Positions 1 to 10,713 are shown, counted from the first letter of the stretch. The stretch is DNA of 64,000 bases from Pseudomonas oryzihabitans (GCF_001518815.1 NZ_CP013987.1:2087001-2151000); one strand, 5' to 3'. Numbers and translations are program-made. The notes: a model not told the origin generated them from the letters alone.

Positions 1-708
1 CGTGGGTCCGTGTGGCCGCTCGAAGCGGGCGAAGATGGCGCAGGAGCGATAGCGTTCGGTACGGATTATCGCCAGCATGGCCAGCAGCATCGCCCACATC
101 ACCGTGCCGGAGGCGAAGCCGCAGCCGGCGCCGCCCAGGGCCGGCAGGCCCAGGTGGCCCTGGATGAAGATCCAGTTCAGCGGCACGTTCAGCGCCAACC
201 CCGCGAGGCCGACCAGCATCGCCGGCCGGGTGCGCCCGAGGCCGTCGCTGAAGCAGCGCAGCACATAGTAGAAGGCGGTGGCTGGCAACCCCATGGCGAT
301 GCCCTTGAGATAGAGCAGGGTCGGGCCGATCAGTTGCGGGTCGACGTGCATGGCCACCAGCAGCGGCCGGGCATTGAGCAGTAGCAGGCTGGCGATGAGG
401 CCACAGCCAAGGGCCAGCCACAGCGCCTGGCGCACTAGCGAGCCGATCTCACCGCTGCGCCCGCCGCCGTGGCGCTCGGCTACCTTGGGCGTGGTCGCCA
501 GCAGGATGCCGGTCATCAGCAGGAACACCGGAATCCACACGGAGTTGCCCAGGGCGACGGCAGCCAGATCCAGCGGCCCGACACGGCCGGCCATCACGGC
601 GTCGACGAAGCCCATGGCCGAATGCGAGAGCTGGGCGATGACGATGGGCGCGGCCAGGGAGAGCAGGGCGCCGAATTCACGTCTGATACGAGGCAGAGAG
701 GAGGTCAC
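1..708 (-). CDS. MATE-family multidrug efflux transporter, C-terminus outside window
   Basis: Only the first 236 codons are inside the window; the gene runs off the left edge. The translation is a chain of hydrophobic segments beginning with an 'LAAPIVIAQLSHSAMGFVDAV' type first helix and containing 'MAGRVGPLDL', which matches the N-terminus of NorM/PmpM drug/cation antiporters of the inner membrane. The start is inferred to be GTG at 708, because an in-frame stop lies just upstream at 721-723 and no ATG occurs until the first membrane helix. It is divergent from pdxB. Family is clear; the substrate range cannot be read from this part. Confidence 0.85.
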   Translation of the reverse strand, partial: MTSSLPRIRREFGALLSLAAPIVIAQLSHSAMGFVDAVMAGRVGPLDLAAVALGNSVWIPVFLLMTGILLATTPKVAERHGGGRSGEIGSLVRQALWLALGCGLIASLLLLNARPLLVAMHVDPQLIGPTLLYLKGIAMGLPATAFYYVLRCFSDGLGRTRPAMLVGLAGLALNVPLNWIFIQGHLGLPALGGAGCGFASGTVMWAMLLAMLAIIRTERYRSCAIFARFERPHGPT

Positions 709-838
709 TTGAGCGGTCGGTCAGCTTCGGGGCCAATAGTCTAGACCTCATGGCCGGCGTGGCAAGCCTCGCGGCGACCGTTGCCTGGTGCGAATGGCCT
801 GCTAAAGTGCCGATCCCCGCCCCTGCGAGTGCCCAGGC

Positions 839-2002
839 ATGCACATCCTTGCCGACGAAAACATACCGCTGCTGGACGCCTTTTTCGGACCCCATGCGAC
901 CCTCGAACGCCTTCCTGGTCGCGCCTTCGATCGCGAAGCCGTGGGCCGCGCCGATGCGCTGCTGGTGCGCTCCATCACCCGCATTGACGAGACGCTGCTG
1001 GCAGGTTCGAAGGTCGGCTTCGTCGGTACCTGCACCATAGGCACCGACCATCTCGATCTCGGCTATCTGCAGCAGGCGGGCATCCGCTGGAGCAACGCCC
1101 CCGGCTGCAATGCCCGTGGGGTGGTGGACTGGGTGCTTGGCGCGCTGCTGGCGCTGGCCGATGGCACCGGCGCGGAGCTGGCGCAGCGGACCTATGGCAT
1201 CGTCGGCGCCGGTCAGGTCGGCGGCCGCCTCGCCATGGTGCTGCGCGGACTGGGCTGGAAGGTACTGGTCTGCGATCCGCCGCGTCAGGCGACGGAGCAG
1301 GGCGACTTCCACAGCCTGGATGAGCTGATCGCGCGGTGCGACGTGCTCTGCCTGCATACGCCACTGATCCGCGAGGGTGCGCAGCGCACCCTGCACCTGT
1401 TCGATGCCGACCGCCTGACCAGCCTGCGCCCAGGAAGCTGGCTACTCAATGCCTGCCGCGGCGAGGTGATCGACAACGCCGCGCTGCGTACCCATCTGGC
1501 CGGTGGCGCCGAGCTGGCGGTGGCACTGGATGTCTGGGAAGGCGAGCCAGGTATCGACCCTGAATTGGCTCGTCTCTGCCACCTGGTGACGCCCCATATC
1601 GCCGGGCACAGCCTGGAAGGCAAGTGGCGCGGCACGGCGCAGATCTATGAGGCGTTTTGCGCCTGGGCGGGAGAAACGCCACGCTTGGGTCTGAGCGACC
1701 TGTTGCCGCCGCAGCAGCTGGAACGCCTGGTGTTCAGCGGGGACACGCCGCAGGCGACGGCCTTCAAACGCGTCTGTCGTGCGGTCTACGATCCGCGTGA
1801 TGACGATGCGGCGCTACGCGCGACCCTCGGCCTGCCGGCCCTGGCGCGTGCCCAGGCGTTCGACGCCCTGCGCAAGGGCTACCCCATGCGTCGGGAGATT
1901 CCGGGGCTGGTGCTCGAAGGGGCGGGCATGACTCGGCTGGCGAGTGCCCTGGGCTGCAGCTGGCGACATGGCGACGACTCCGAAAGCGGCGGTGTCGCTT
2001 AG
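839..2002 (+). CDS. pdxB: Erythronate-4-phosphate dehydrogenase
   Basis: Cytosolic NAD-dependent dehydrogenase of the DXP-dependent pyridoxal 5'-phosphate route; oxidises 4-phosphoerythronate to 2-oxo-3-hydroxy-4-phosphobutanoate. The 387-residue protein has the D-2-hydroxyacid dehydrogenase layout: Rossmann signature '[11 protein letters not shown]' at about residues 120-130, catalytic Arg in 'NACRGEVID', Glu in 'WEGEPGID' and His in 'TPHIAGHS'. The C-terminal 90 residues form the PdxB-specific dimerisation domain. Length is close to the usual 380 residues. The start at 839 gives the typical N-terminus '[10 protein letters not shown]'. Confidence 0.96.
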   Translation: MHILADENIPLLDAFFGPHATLERLPGRAFDREAVGRADALLVRSITRIDETLLAGSKVGFVGTCTIGTDHLDLGYLQQAGIRWSNAPGCNARGVVDWVLGALLALADGTGAELAQRTYGIVGAGQVGGRLAMVLRGLGWKVLVCDPPRQATEQGDFHSLDELIARCDVLCLHTPLIREGAQRTLHLFDADRLTSLRPGSWLLNACRGEVIDNAALRTHLAGGAELAVALDVWEGEPGIDPELARLCHLVTPHIAGHSLEGKWRGTAQIYEAFCAWAGETPRLGLSDLLPPQQLERLVFSGDTPQATAFKRVCRAVYDPRDDDAALRATLGLPALARAQAFDALRKGYPMRREIPGLVLEGAGMTRLASALGCSWRHGDDSESGGVA

Positions 2003-2085
2003 GACAGAGCCGAAGCGCAAGCGTTCAGGCGGGGTAGCGGCCCCCGCCAGTCGGCCTGGATGGCCGAGTGACGGGACTCACGGAC

Positions 2086-2367
2086 TCAGTGGTATTCGCA
2101 GAGGTAGGCGGTGTCTTCCGCGACCTTGAGCTGGAACTTGGCGTTGGCCGGCACGGTGAACTGGCTGCCCGCGGCGAAGGTTTCCCAGGTCTCGCTGCCC
2201 GGCAGCTTCACGGTCAGGGCGCCGGCCACCACGTGCATGACCTCCAGCTGGCTGGTGCCGAATTCGTATTCGCCGGGGGCCATGACGCCCAGGGTGGCAG
2301 GCTTGGACTTCAGGCTGAAGGCGATGGATTTGACGGTGCCGTCGAAGTATTCGTTGACCTTGAACAT
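2086..2367 (-). CDS. ppnP: Pyrimidine/purine nucleoside phosphorylase (DUF1255)
   Basis: A 93-residue single-domain cupin. The PpnP family phosphorolyses several purine and pyrimidine nucleosides to free base plus ribose 1-phosphate. The sequence begins '[14 protein letters not shown]' and carries the family-typical '[16 protein letters not shown]' and 'KFQLKV' strands. The open frame continues far upstream without a stop, but the ATG at 2367 gives the exact family N-terminus and length. It is transcribed convergently with pdxB, 83 bp away. Confidence 0.93.
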   Translation of the reverse strand: MFKVNEYFDGTVKSIAFSLKSKPATLGVMAPGEYEFGTSQLEVMHVVAGALTVKLPGSETWETFAAGSQFTVPANAKFQLKVAEDTAYLCEYH

Positions 2368-2450
2368 CGGGTTTCCTTGTGCGAGAGCGGTTAGAACCGT
2401 CCGCGAGTATGCCCAAGGCCGTCCCCGGCTGTCACCGCTTCCTGCGTCGG

Positions 2451-3008
2451 TCAGCGCGCGAAGGCCGGCAGACTGGCGGGCAACAGCTTGGCGGTGTTGC
2501 GCGCGTCGGTCTCGGCACGATGGAGCACCCCGGTAAAGGCCAGTCCGGCCGACTCCAGCGCGGCGGTAAGACCCAGCGGCCGCGCCAGGCCGCGGGCCTT
2601 GGCGAAGGCCTGCTTGAGATTGCGATGCGGCACCCGCGCCAGGTGGGTGTGCAGGTCGTGCTCGCGCCAGGCGCGTTCCAGCAGGCGGCGGTCGAAGTCG
2701 CCCCAGCTGCACCAGCCGGCCAGGGTGGTTTCGTAGGCGCCCAGCCAGCGCTCGAAGGTCGGCCAGGTGCCAGCCAGCCGCTCGGCCCCATCGACATCGG
2801 CCTGGCTGATATGGGTGAGGTCGCGGCAGAAGGGTGTCAGCAGCGGCAGGCGCTCAGGCTGGACGAAGCTCTGGTAGCGATCCAGCTCCTGGCCCTCGGC
2901 GTCCACCATCACCGCGCCGATCTCGATGATCTCCATCAATTCCAGCGGCCAGCCACCTTCGTCGGTGGTCGCTTCCAGGTCCAGCACCAGCCAATGCTTC
3001 ATTGTCAC
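2451..3008 (-). CDS. DEDDh 3'-5' exonuclease family protein
   Basis: A 185-residue RNase T/ERI-1-like exonuclease. DEDDh residues are visible: D10 and E12 in '[11 protein letters not shown]', the middle Asp in '[10 protein letters not shown]' and the His/Asp pair in '[10 protein letters not shown]' near the C-terminus. Such enzymes remove nucleotides from DNA or RNA 3' ends with two metal ions; the substrate here is unknown. Start is GTG at 3008 or ATG two codons later (3002), which barely changes the product. It lies 83 bp upstream of ppnP on the same strand. Confidence 0.85.
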   Translation of the reverse strand: MTMKHWLVLDLEATTDEGGWPLELMEIIEIGAVMVDAEGQELDRYQSFVQPERLPLLTPFCRDLTHISQADVDGAERLAGTWPTFERWLGAYETTLAGWCSWGDFDRRLLERAWREHDLHTHLARVPHRNLKQAFAKARGLARPLGLTAALESAGLAFTGVLHRAETDARNTAKLLPASLPAFAR

Positions 3009-3186
3009 GCCCTCGGGCCAGCCGCCTCGCTCATCGCAGATAAGACGGCCGAAAAATCTCTGGGTTGCGTAGCATCGTGCGAATGGATGTTACATTCATG
3101 ACTGTATAGCGACATCTGGTCACGATTCGCTTGTGAGGCCCCAGCCTTGGTTTTAAGCTTCAAGCCTCTTCTCTGCGAGTTTCACC

Positions 3187-3441
3187 ATGGAATGCCGTCC
3201 GGGTTGTGGCGCTTGTTGCATCGCGCCGTCGATCTCCTCACCACTGCCACGCATGCCCCAGGGCAAGCCATCCGGCGTGCGTTGCGCCCATCTGGACAGC
3301 ACCAATCGCTGCGATCTGTTCGGCTCGCCGCTACGTCCTGCCGTATGCGGAGGCTTCCTGGCCGAGCCGGCCTTCTGTGGCGCCAGCAGTGCCGAGGCCA
3401 TGGCCATCCTGTTGCGGCTCGAAGGCGAGACCGCCGCCTGA
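3187..3441 (+). CDS. YkgJ-family cysteine cluster protein
   Basis: A small protein of 84 residues with eight cysteines, including 'CRPGCGACC' at the N-terminus and further cysteines in 'GVRCAHLDSTNRCDLFG' and 'AVCGGF'. This is the zinc- or iron-chelating pattern of the YkgJ (UPF0153) family, whose function is not established. It begins 178 bp beyond the divergent exonuclease gene and 51 bp before the START-domain gene. Confidence 0.85.
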   Translation: MECRPGCGACCIAPSISSPLPRMPQGKPSGVRCAHLDSTNRCDLFGSPLRPAVCGGFLAEPAFCGASSAEAMAILLRLEGETAA

Positions 3442-3492
3442 TCCGATCTCTCGACAACGCTCTCCGACAACCACAACAACAAGGGACGTCCC

Positions 3493-4092
3493 ATGCACAA
3501 GCCGCTTCGCTCCATCCTTGCCCTGACCCTGCTCGCAGCCACCGGCCTGGCCCAGGCCGAGGACTGGCAGCTCGCCAAGCAGGAAGACGGTATCCAGGTC
3601 TATACCCGTGCCGTCGCTGGCTCCAAGTACAAGGCCTACCGCGGCGTGGTACAGATCAAGGCCGTTCCGGCCACCATCGCCCGCCTGCAGGATGATCCAG
3701 TGGGCTCGTGCAAGTGGATCTTCCGCTGCCAGTCGCTGCAGGTACTCAAGCGTCAGGACAACCAGGCCTGGACCTATATGCGCATCGACATGCCCTGGCC
3801 GGTGACCGCGCGCGACGTGGTGCTGCACATCACCGAGCAGAAGACCCCTGACGGCGGTTTCACCCGTACCCTAGAAGGTCAGCCGGATTACCGTCCCGCT
3901 GCCGATGGCTATGTACGGGTGGCGAGCTTCCAGGGCCAGTGGCGGGTGGTGCCGAAGAATGGCGGCTCGGAAGTGACCTACGAGGCCCAGAGCGAGCCGG
4001 GTGGCAGCGTGCCGTCCTGGCTGGCCAACAGCTTCGTGGTGGATGCCCCGCTCAACACCCTGAAGGGCCTGCGCCAGGCCGCGCAGCGCTGA
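3493..4092 (+). CDS. START-domain lipid-binding-like protein, secreted
   Basis: A 199-residue protein with an N-terminal signal peptide ending near 'GLAQA-ED' (about residue 22), followed by a START/Bet v1-like domain ('WQLAKQEDGIQVYTRAV', 'MPWPVTARDVV'). START domains form a hydrophobic cavity for lipids; bacterial members are mostly uncharacterised. The likely location is the periplasm. A strong hairpin terminator follows at 4111-4140, so the unit ends here. Confidence 0.85.
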   Translation: MHKPLRSILALTLLAATGLAQAEDWQLAKQEDGIQVYTRAVAGSKYKAYRGVVQIKAVPATIARLQDDPVGSCKWIFRCQSLQVLKRQDNQAWTYMRIDMPWPVTARDVVLHITEQKTPDGGFTRTLEGQPDYRPAADGYVRVASFQGQWRVVPKNGGSEVTYEAQSEPGGSVPSWLANSFVVDAPLNTLKGLRQAAQR

Positions 4093-4110
4093 TCGATCAT
4101 CTCTACCCTT

Positions 4111-4140
4111 AGGCCTGGCGCCCCTGGCGCCGGCCTTTTA
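4111..4140 (+). terminator. Intrinsic terminator after START-domain gene
   Basis: A GC-rich hairpin with arms around 'ggcgcc' and 'ggcgccggcc', followed by 'tttta'. It sits 19 bp beyond the stop of the START-domain gene and faces the convergent msrPQ unit. Confidence 0.7.
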
Positions 4141-4199
4141 ATACCACCCCTATGATTTTGAGGCGTGGAGAATTTGCCTCCCTGCCTCGACAGCTGTAA

Positions 4200-4811
4200 T
4201 CAACGAGCAGGGAGGGTGGCTGCCTGATTGCGTCTTCTACGACGCCAGCCATCCACCAGGCGGAAGGCCAGCAATGCAGCGCCGATGGCGGCGTAGATCG
4301 CCCATTCTTCCAGGTCCGAGCGCACAATCCAGAGATAGTGCAAAAGCCCCAAGCCCAGCACCAGGTAGGCCAGCCGATGCAGCTCCTTCCAGCGCTTGCC
4401 CAGGCGGCGCATGGCCGGGCGGTTGGAAGTGACTGCCAGGGCCAGCAGGATCAGCAGGGCCGCAGCACCGACGATGATGTAGGGCCGGCGCTGCAGCTCC
4501 ACGCCCAGTTGCGACAGGTCAAAGCCCAGCACGAAGGCCAGGTAGCCCAGGAAGTGCAACAGGGCGTAGGTGAAGGTCCACAGCCCCAGCTGACGGCGGA
4601 TAACCGGCCAGAGCTTCCAGCGGGTGAGCCGCGACAGTGGGGTCAGGCTGAGGGTCAGCAACAGCAGCACCAGGGTACCGGTGCCCAGCTTGTCCACTAG
4701 CGCCTTGCCCGGGTCCGGGCCGAGGGCGAAGATCCACGCCTGGTACAGCCACCACAGCGGCGGGCAGAGCGCGGCGACGAACACCGCGACCCGCCAAAGC
4801 AGCAATCCCAT
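4200..4811 (-). CDS. msrQ: Protein-methionine-sulfoxide reductase, heme-binding membrane subunit
   Basis: Inner-membrane b-type heme protein that passes electrons to MsrP for repair of oxidised methionines in periplasmic proteins. The 203-residue protein has about six hydrophobic helices, with candidate heme-ligand histidines in 'LLHFLGYL' and in 'LHRLAYL...LLHYLW'. The ATG overlaps the msrP stop by one base (TGATG at 4809-4813), so the two genes are translationally coupled. Confidence 0.95.
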   Translation of the reverse strand: MGLLLWRVAVFVAALCPPLWWLYQAWIFALGPDPGKALVDKLGTGTLVLLLLTLSLTPLSRLTRWKLWPVIRRQLGLWTFTYALLHFLGYLAFVLGFDLSQLGVELQRRPYIIVGAAALLILLALAVTSNRPAMRRLGKRWKELHRLAYLVLGLGLLHYLWIVRSDLEEWAIYAAIGAALLAFRLVDGWRRRRRNQAATLPAR

Positions 4812-5821
4812 CAGTAGTTTCTCCGCAGATCCATGCTGGCATAGAGCGAGGCCACTTCCTCGCCATAGCCATTGAACATCAGGGTCGGCCGAACATTGGG
4901 GCTGAAGAGACCGCTGGGCAGCCGACGTTCGCGGGCCTGGCTCCAGCGCGGGTGATCCACTTCCGGATTGACGTTGGCATAGAAGCCATATTCATTGGGC
5001 GCCATCCCCTGCCAGGTGGTGCGCGGTTGTTCTTCCACCAGGCTGATCCGCACGATGGACTTGATGCCCTTGAAGCCGTACTTCCAGGGCACGATCAGGC
5101 GTAGCGGCGCGCCGTTCTGGTTGGGCAGCACCCGGCCGTACATGCCCACCGTCATCAGGGTCAGCGGATGCATGGCCTCGTCCAGGCGCAGGCCCTCGAC
5201 ATAGGGCCAGTCCAGCAGGGCGAAGCTGGAGTTCATGCCAGGCATGTGCTTCGGGTCCTTGAGCGTCTCGAATCTGACGTAGCGGGCCTTGCCCGTGGGT
5301 TCGACCCGCTTGAGCAGGCTGGCCAGCGGAAAGCCCAGCCAGGGAATGACCATCGACCAGGCCTCCACGCACCTCATGCGATAGATGCGCTCTTCCAGGG
5401 TGTCGGGCCCGAACAGATCCTCCAGGCCATAGGTGCCGGGTTTGCCCACCTCGCCATCGACCACCACGCTCCAGGGTTGGGTCGGCAGCTGGCCCGCGTG
5501 GGCCGCGGGATCGCTCTTGTCCGGACCGAATTCGTAGAAGTTGTTGTAGTGGGTGGCGTCCTTGAAGGGGGTGATGTCTTCGCCCTTGACCGTGGCCGCC
5601 TGCCAACGGGTATCCGGCAGCTTGCGCTCGAACCAGTCGGGGCCCTTGGCGGCGTCGACGTCACCATAGGTAGAGGCGGCGGCCATTGCCCAGCCGGGCA
5701 GGGCGGCGCCAGCGAGCAGGGCGCCACTGGCACCGAGCAGCTGGCGCCGGGACAGGTAGACGGCTTCAGGGGTGATCTCCGACCCACGACAGGCAGAGCG
5801 CGGAACGATCTTGATCGGCAT
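4811..5821 (-). CDS. msrP: Protein-methionine-sulfoxide reductase, molybdopterin catalytic subunit
   Basis: Periplasmic molybdoenzyme (formerly YedY) reducing both methionine-sulfoxide diastereomers. At 336 residues it has the family length. A twin-arginine signal '[10 protein letters not shown]' is followed by a hydrophobic stretch and an 'AMA' cleavage region, consistent with Tat export of the folded enzyme. The Mo-ligating Cys is in 'RMRCVEAW'. The frame is open further upstream, but ATG 5821 has 'gagg' at good spacing and gives the family N-terminus 'MPIKIVPRS'. First gene of a two-gene msrPQ operon. Confidence 0.95.
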   Translation of the reverse strand: MPIKIVPRSACRGSEITPEAVYLSRRQLLGASGALLAGAALPGWAMAAASTYGDVDAAKGPDWFERKLPDTRWQAATVKGEDITPFKDATHYNNFYEFGPDKSDPAAHAGQLPTQPWSVVVDGEVGKPGTYGLEDLFGPDTLEERIYRMRCVEAWSMVIPWLGFPLASLLKRVEPTGKARYVRFETLKDPKHMPGMNSSFALLDWPYVEGLRLDEAMHPLTLMTVGMYGRVLPNQNGAPLRLIVPWKYGFKGIKSIVRISLVEEQPRTTWQGMAPNEYGFYANVNPEVDHPRWSQARERRLPSGLFSPNVRPTLMFNGYGEEVASLYASMDLRRNY

Positions 5822-5946
5822 GACGAACCTCGACGGGATGCGCGCAGGAGGGCGCGGCTGGCTATCAGCGTGAGACATCCCGGTCGTGAAAAGCTTCCAG
5901 ACCAGACGATAGCCTGCCGCCACGGTCTGGCGGAAGGCCGTTTCGC

Positions 5947-8196
5947 TCAGCCGAGCAACTTGTCCAGGGTGATGGGCAACTGCCGCACCCGGATGCCGGT
6001 GGCATGGAAGACCGCATTGGCGATCGCCGGGGCAACCCCGACCACGCCGATCTCGCCGAGCCCCTTGATACCCAGCGGATGCCCCAGGCGGTCGTCTTCG
6101 TCCAGCAGCAGGGCCTCAAGTACGGGCACGTCGGCCTGGGTAGCCACCAGGGCTTCGGCCAAATCCGCGTTCATCCAGCGCCCTTGCGTCAGGTCCAGTC
6201 GACTCTGTTCCAGCAGCGCCTGGCCGAGGCCCCAGATCATGCCGCCCTCCAACTGATTCTGGGCCAGACGGCGATTGACGATACGGCCACCGGCGAAGGC
6301 ACCTACCAGGCGGCGGACCCGGACCGTTCCCAGCTGCGGATCCACCGCCACTTCGGCGAACTGGGCGCCAAAGGCGGCACGACCGAGCGCCGGGCGTTGG
6401 GCCACCTGGTCGGCGGTGCTGGCTTCAGCGCTCACCTCGGCAAGGCCATGGCATTGCAGCAACGGGCCCAGCTCATGACGTTGATCTGGGGCACGCTCGC
6501 TGACCAGAGCGCCGTCCGCGAGGCGCCAGCCCCCGACGTCGGACGCATCCGCCCCGGTCAGCGCTACCAGGCGCCGACGCAGCTGGTCGGCAGCGGCCTG
6601 GATGGCCGCACCGAGACTGAGCGTGGTGGAGGAGCTGGCAGTCAGGGAACTGTAGGGGAGGTCGGTGTCGCCCCAATGCAGCTGAACACGTTCCAGCGGT
6701 AGCCCCAGCGCCTCGGCGGCTAGCTGAGTGAGCGCCGTCCAGCTGCCCTGGCCCAGCTCGTGGGTGGCGCTCTCGACCACCGCCGTGCCATTGGCGCTCA
6801 GCCGGATGCGTGCCGAGGCGGCCATCTGGGCGACATGGTAGACCGAGGTGGCCATGCCGTAGCCGATCAGCAGATCGCCATCGCGCATGGCGCCGATGCC
6901 GGGATCACGGTCCGCCCAACCGATGGCCGCGGCACCGGCCGCGTAGCATTGGCGCAGGCTCTTGCTCGACCAGGGATTGCCGCTCTGGGGTTCCACGTCG
7001 GCATGGTTGCGTAGCCGTACGTCCAGCGGGTCCAGGCGCAGGTGATGGGCCCATTCATCCAGGGCGCTCTCGACCGCGAACTGGCTGACCGCCACGCCCG
7101 GGGCGCGTAGCCAGCTGGGTGCATTGAGGTGCAGCCGCGCCGTGGCATGGCCGGTACGCAGGTGATGGCAGGCATAGAGCTTGGGCGTCATCTCGCCGAC
7201 GGGTTCTATGAAGTTCGAGGTGTGGGCGTTCTGGATCAGGGCCTCCTGCAGCAGCACGCTCAGCTGGCCATCGCGAGTGCCGCCCAGGCGCAATCGCTGG
7301 CGGGTGGCGCCCCGAAAGGGCATCAGCGAGAAGGTCTGCCGCCGGGTCAACACCAGCTTCACGGGCCGGCCGGCGAGCCGCGCCGCCATGGCCGCGAGCA
7401 AGGGATGGGCATTGCCTTTCTTGCCGCCAAAGCCGCCGCCGACCAGGGGTGAGCGAAAGCGGATGCGCGTGGAGAAGTCCGCCTCGGCGCGACCGGCGCG
7501 CATCACGGCGGGGAAGTCCGGGCTGACGCCGAGGTCGAACGCCTGCGCCAGGGCATAGGCATCGCCATAGGTGAACTGGGTGCCGGCGTCCACCACCAGT
7601 CGGCCCTGGTTGTCCCAGGCGGCGAGGGCCGCCCCGGGCTCCAGGGCATTGTGATGCTGGGGCTCCGTGGTGTACTCCAACTCCAGGCGCTCTTCCGCCT
7701 GCGTCCAGGCCGCATCGGGCTGGCCGCGCTCGGTGATCGCCGGTTCGCCGGCGCCGACCACCTGCGGATATTCAGCCGGCAGCCGGGTGAAGTCGAAGTC
7801 TTGCTTCGGCGCTTCTGCGCTGTATTCCACCTCGATCAGCTGCGCGGCGAATTCGGCCTGGTCCGCCCGCTCGGCGACCACCACCGCGAGGGGCTGGCCG
7901 CTGTATTGGAGGCGGTCGTCCTGCAAGGGCAGGAAGCGGCCCAGCTCGCCGCCGGGCAGGGTGTTGATCGGCCGCAGGCGCGGGGCGTTCAGGTGCGTCA
8001 TGACCAGCAGCACCCCTGTTGCCTGCTCGGCGGCCGCCACCACCAGCCGCGCCACCTGTCCTTGCGCGTGATCGCTCTGCACCAGGGCGGCATGCAGCGG
8101 CGTGCCTGGGATGTCGCTATGGGTGAGATCGGCGCTGTAGCGGGCGGCACCCGTGACCTTGGCCAGGCTTTCGAGGCGGTGAGGGGCAGGGGGCAT
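5947..8196 (-). CDS. Xanthine dehydrogenase/aldehyde oxidase family molybdopterin-binding subunit (orphan)
   Basis: A 749-residue protein with the two parts of molybdenum hydroxylase large subunits: an N-terminal a/b-hammerhead ('[14 protein letters not shown]') and the Moco-binding domain with '[11 protein letters not shown]'. The catalytic Glu is in '[10 protein letters not shown]' near the C-terminus. Relatives oxidise aldehydes or N-heterocycles with help from a [2Fe-2S] and an FAD subunit. Neither partner is encoded beside it: downstream is msrP and upstream is the divergent dhaKL. Substrate unknown. It lacks an obvious signal peptide. Confidence 0.88.
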   Translation of the reverse strand: MPPAPHRLESLAKVTGAARYSADLTHSDIPGTPLHAALVQSDHAQGQVARLVVAAAEQATGVLLVMTHLNAPRLRPINTLPGGELGRFLPLQDDRLQYSGQPLAVVVAERADQAEFAAQLIEVEYSAEAPKQDFDFTRLPAEYPQVVGAGEPAITERGQPDAAWTQAEERLELEYTTEPQHHNALEPGAALAAWDNQGRLVVDAGTQFTYGDAYALAQAFDLGVSPDFPAVMRAGRAEADFSTRIRFRSPLVGGGFGGKKGNAHPLLAAMAARLAGRPVKLVLTRRQTFSLMPFRGATRQRLRLGGTRDGQLSVLLQEALIQNAHTSNFIEPVGEMTPKLYACHHLRTGHATARLHLNAPSWLRAPGVAVSQFAVESALDEWAHHLRLDPLDVRLRNHADVEPQSGNPWSSKSLRQCYAAGAAAIGWADRDPGIGAMRDGDLLIGYGMATSVYHVAQMAASARIRLSANGTAVVESATHELGQGSWTALTQLAAEALGLPLERVQLHWGDTDLPYSSLTASSSTTLSLGAAIQAAADQLRRRLVALTGADASDVGGWRLADGALVSERAPDQRHELGPLLQCHGLAEVSAEASTADQVAQRPALGRAAFGAQFAEVAVDPQLGTVRVRRLVGAFAGGRIVNRRLAQNQLEGGMIWGLGQALLEQSRLDLTQGRWMNADLAEALVATQADVPVLEALLLDEDDRLGHPLGIKGLGEIGVVGVAPAIANAVFHATGIRVRQLPITLDKLLG

Positions 8197-8305
8197 GGAT
8201 AGGCTCCGGTGGGTGGCCTTTCGGCAGACTGCCCCTGGCGGCGTGCCGTTCGTGCCGCTGGTCGCGTGCCATACTGCGGCGACCTCTCGCCCTCAGGAGT
8301 GCCCG

Positions 8306-10003
8306 ATGAAGAAGCTGATCAATAACCCCGTCACCGTGGTTCGCGAGCTGCTCGAAGGTCTCGTGAGCCTGGACCCCGGTCTTGCCCTGCTGGCCGACGA
8401 ACAGGTGATACTACGCCACCCCCTGGCCGACGTCCGCGAACGCCCGGTGGCGGTTATCTCTGGTGGCGGCAGCGGCCATGAACCGGCCCATGCCGGCTAC
8501 GTCGGCGAGGGGATGCTGACGGCGGCGGTGGCGGGCGACGTCTTCACCTCGCCCAGCGTGGATGCCGTACTGGCAGCCATCCGGGCGGCAGCCGGCCCGG
8601 CGGGCGCGCTGCTAGTCGTCAAGAACTACACCGGTGACCGCCTCAACTTCGGCCTCGCCGCGGAACTGGCCCGCAGCGAAGGCATTCCCGTCGAAACGGT
8701 GCTGGTGGCGGACGACGCGGCCTTGCGCCATACCGTGGCGCCGGAGAAGCGTCGAGGCATCGCCGGCACCGTGTTGATCCATAAGCTCGCTGGCGCCGCT
8801 GCCGCCGCCGGGCGACCCCTCGCCGAGGTGGCCAGCCTGGCGCGCGAGGCCAGTGCCGAACTGCGCAGCATGGGGGTCGCCCTGGGCGCCTGCACGGTGC
8901 CGGCGGTGGGGCACCCAGGCTTCGAACTAGCGGACGACGAGGTGGAGTGGGGCCTTGGCATCCACGGCGAGCAGGGCGTCGAGCGCGGGCCCTGGCTAGG
9001 CGCCGATGCCACCGTGGCGCGACTGCTGGATACCCTGGTCGAGGATGGCGGCTATCCTGGCGGGACGCGTCTCGCCTTGCTGGTCAATGGCCTGGGCGCC
9101 ACGCCACCGCTGGAGCTCGCCCTGGTGGCCCGGGCGGCGCTGATCGAGTTGCGTCGGCGCGGCCTGAGCGTGGAGCGGGCCTGGACCGGTACCTTCCTCA
9201 GTGCCCTGGACATGCCGGGCTGTTCGCTGTCGCTGCTGCCGGTGGACGAGGCGCGCCTGGCATTGCTGGATGCGCCAACCCAGGCGCGGGCCTGGCCCGG
9301 TGACGGTCGGGTGCCAGCGGCGCCGCGTCTGCTGTCCGCGCCTGAGGTGACGGCCGAGGCGACGACGTGCACGCCCGGGCCCCTGGCGGAGCGCCTGCAT
9401 GCCGCAGTGGACGCCGTGATCGCCAGCCTGCTGGCCAACGAAACCCGTCTCACCGACCTGGACAGCCGCGCCGGTGACGGCGATCTGGGCACCAGCCTGG
9501 CCCGTGGCGCCGAGGCGATGCGCGCCCTGCCAGGCAGCGCCTGGTACACCCCGGCCAGTGCCCTGGCAGCCATGGGACAGGCCCTGCGGCGTGCCATCGG
9601 TGGCAGTTCCGGACCCTTCTATGCCTGCGCGCTGGTCCGCGCGGCCCAGGTGTTGGACGGGGTCGCGCGACCGACACTGGCCCAGTGGGCCCAGGCCTTC
9701 GATCAGGGCGTCCTGGCGCTGGCGGAGCTGGGCGGCGCCCAGCCGGGCCAGCGCACGATGCTCGATGCGCTTCGACCTGCCGCGGATACCTTGCTGGCAG
9801 CTGCCCAGGCTGGCTCCAGCCCAGCGCAGGCCTTCGCCGAAGCGGTGGCTGCCGCTCGGAAGGGCGCCGAGGCTACCGCCGAGATGGTTCCGGGCCAGGG
9901 CCGTGCCAGTTACCTGGGCGAACGTACCCGTGGCATTCCCGATGGCGGCGCCGTGGCCGTGGTCTGTTGGCTGGACGCGTTGGAACCCGTGATCGCCCGC
10001 TAG
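8306..10003 (+). CDS. ATP-dependent dihydroxyacetone kinase, fused DhaK-DhaL
   Basis: A 565-residue single-chain kinase converting dihydroxyacetone (or D-glyceraldehyde) to its phosphate with ATP. The K domain has 'ISGGGSGHEP' and the substrate-binding His at about residue 220 in 'GIHGEQG'. The C-terminal L domain has the nucleotide/Mg site 'DSRAGDGDLGTSLARG' and 'IGGSSGPFYA'. It is the fused Citrobacter-type enzyme, not the three-part PTS system. The frame is open upstream, but 'caggagt' precedes ATG 8306 and the product starts with the typical 'MKKLINNP'. Confidence 0.93.
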   Translation: MKKLINNPVTVVRELLEGLVSLDPGLALLADEQVILRHPLADVRERPVAVISGGGSGHEPAHAGYVGEGMLTAAVAGDVFTSPSVDAVLAAIRAAAGPAGALLVVKNYTGDRLNFGLAAELARSEGIPVETVLVADDAALRHTVAPEKRRGIAGTVLIHKLAGAAAAAGRPLAEVASLAREASAELRSMGVALGACTVPAVGHPGFELADDEVEWGLGIHGEQGVERGPWLGADATVARLLDTLVEDGGYPGGTRLALLVNGLGATPPLELALVARAALIELRRRGLSVERAWTGTFLSALDMPGCSLSLLPVDEARLALLDAPTQARAWPGDGRVPAAPRLLSAPEVTAEATTCTPGPLAERLHAAVDAVIASLLANETRLTDLDSRAGDGDLGTSLARGAEAMRALPGSAWYTPASALAAMGQALRRAIGGSSGPFYACALVRAAQVLDGVARPTLAQWAQAFDQGVLALAELGGAQPGQRTMLDALRPAADTLLAAAQAGSSPAQAFAEAVAAARKGAEATAEMVPGQGRASYLGERTRGIPDGGAVAVVCWLDALEPVIAR

Positions 10004-10713
10004 CGCGAACCAACGTCATGGCCGGTCCCGCGACGTCCGGGCCAGCCATGGCGGCAGACCAGCGAGAGCAAGGCGCCGAGAAAGGCCAGTGCCATGTCTT
10101 TCTGTGCGTCCCAGGGATCGCCCTGGGCGCCGACGAAGGCTTCCGCGTCATCGCCCGCCAGCAGGTCAGCGCCCAGCCATTCCATGAGCTCGTAGCCCGC
10201 CGAGGAGGCGAGCACGAACTCGAGGGCGGCATAGGCACTCTGCCAGCCGCGTAGCCCGGTCAGGCCCTGGACCACTTCACGAAAGGGGCGGGCCAGCAGC
10301 AGCCCGTAGGCGAAGTGCACCAGGCGGTCGTAATGGTTGCGCTGCAGACCCAGGGCCTCGTCCAGGCGGAAACCGGTCAGCGCCTGCCAGGCATCGTCGT
10401 AGGGAACCTGGGAATAGGTGTAGTGGGCGCCGATCTGGTGCAGTACGAGAAACGCGAAGAGTTGCAGGCTGGCGCTGGCCGAGAGCGGAAACCGTCGCTG
10501 GATAACCACGATGGCTACCACGGCCAGGATCACCAGCAGCTGTTCGATCCCCCAGGTCAGCCGGTCCACGGGTGCCCAGCCGAGTGCCAGGGTAAGCGTG
10601 ACCAGGGTCAGCAGCAGGACTAGTTGTAGCCGGGAACACGGGGAAACGTTCAAATGCTTGGGGGCCTTGCGGGGACGGAAGGAGGCGAGTCGCGGTGGCG
10701 ACCACTGCTGCAT
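10000..10713 (-). CDS. DUF2238 inner-membrane protein (YjdF-like)
   Basis: About 237 residues with six predicted membrane segments and the DUF2238 signatures 'HQIGAHYTYSQVP', 'YDRLVHFAYGLL' and 'YELMEWLGA'. Function is not established. The stop overlaps the stop of the convergent dhaKL by 4 bp. The frame extends to 10788, but ATG 10713 is preferred because the extra residues are poorly conserved in character. An N-terminal cytoplasmic stretch of about 30 residues precedes the first helix. Confidence 0.85.
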   Translation of the reverse strand: MQQWSPPRLASFRPRKAPKHLNVSPCSRLQLVLLLTLVTLTLALGWAPVDRLTWGIEQLLVILAVVAIVVIQRRFPLSASASLQLFAFLVLHQIGAHYTYSQVPYDDAWQALTGFRLDEALGLQRNHYDRLVHFAYGLLLARPFREVVQGLTGLRGWQSAYAALEFVLASSAGYELMEWLGADLLAGDDAEAFVGAQGDPWDAQKDMALAFLGALLSLVCRHGWPGRRGTGHDVGSR

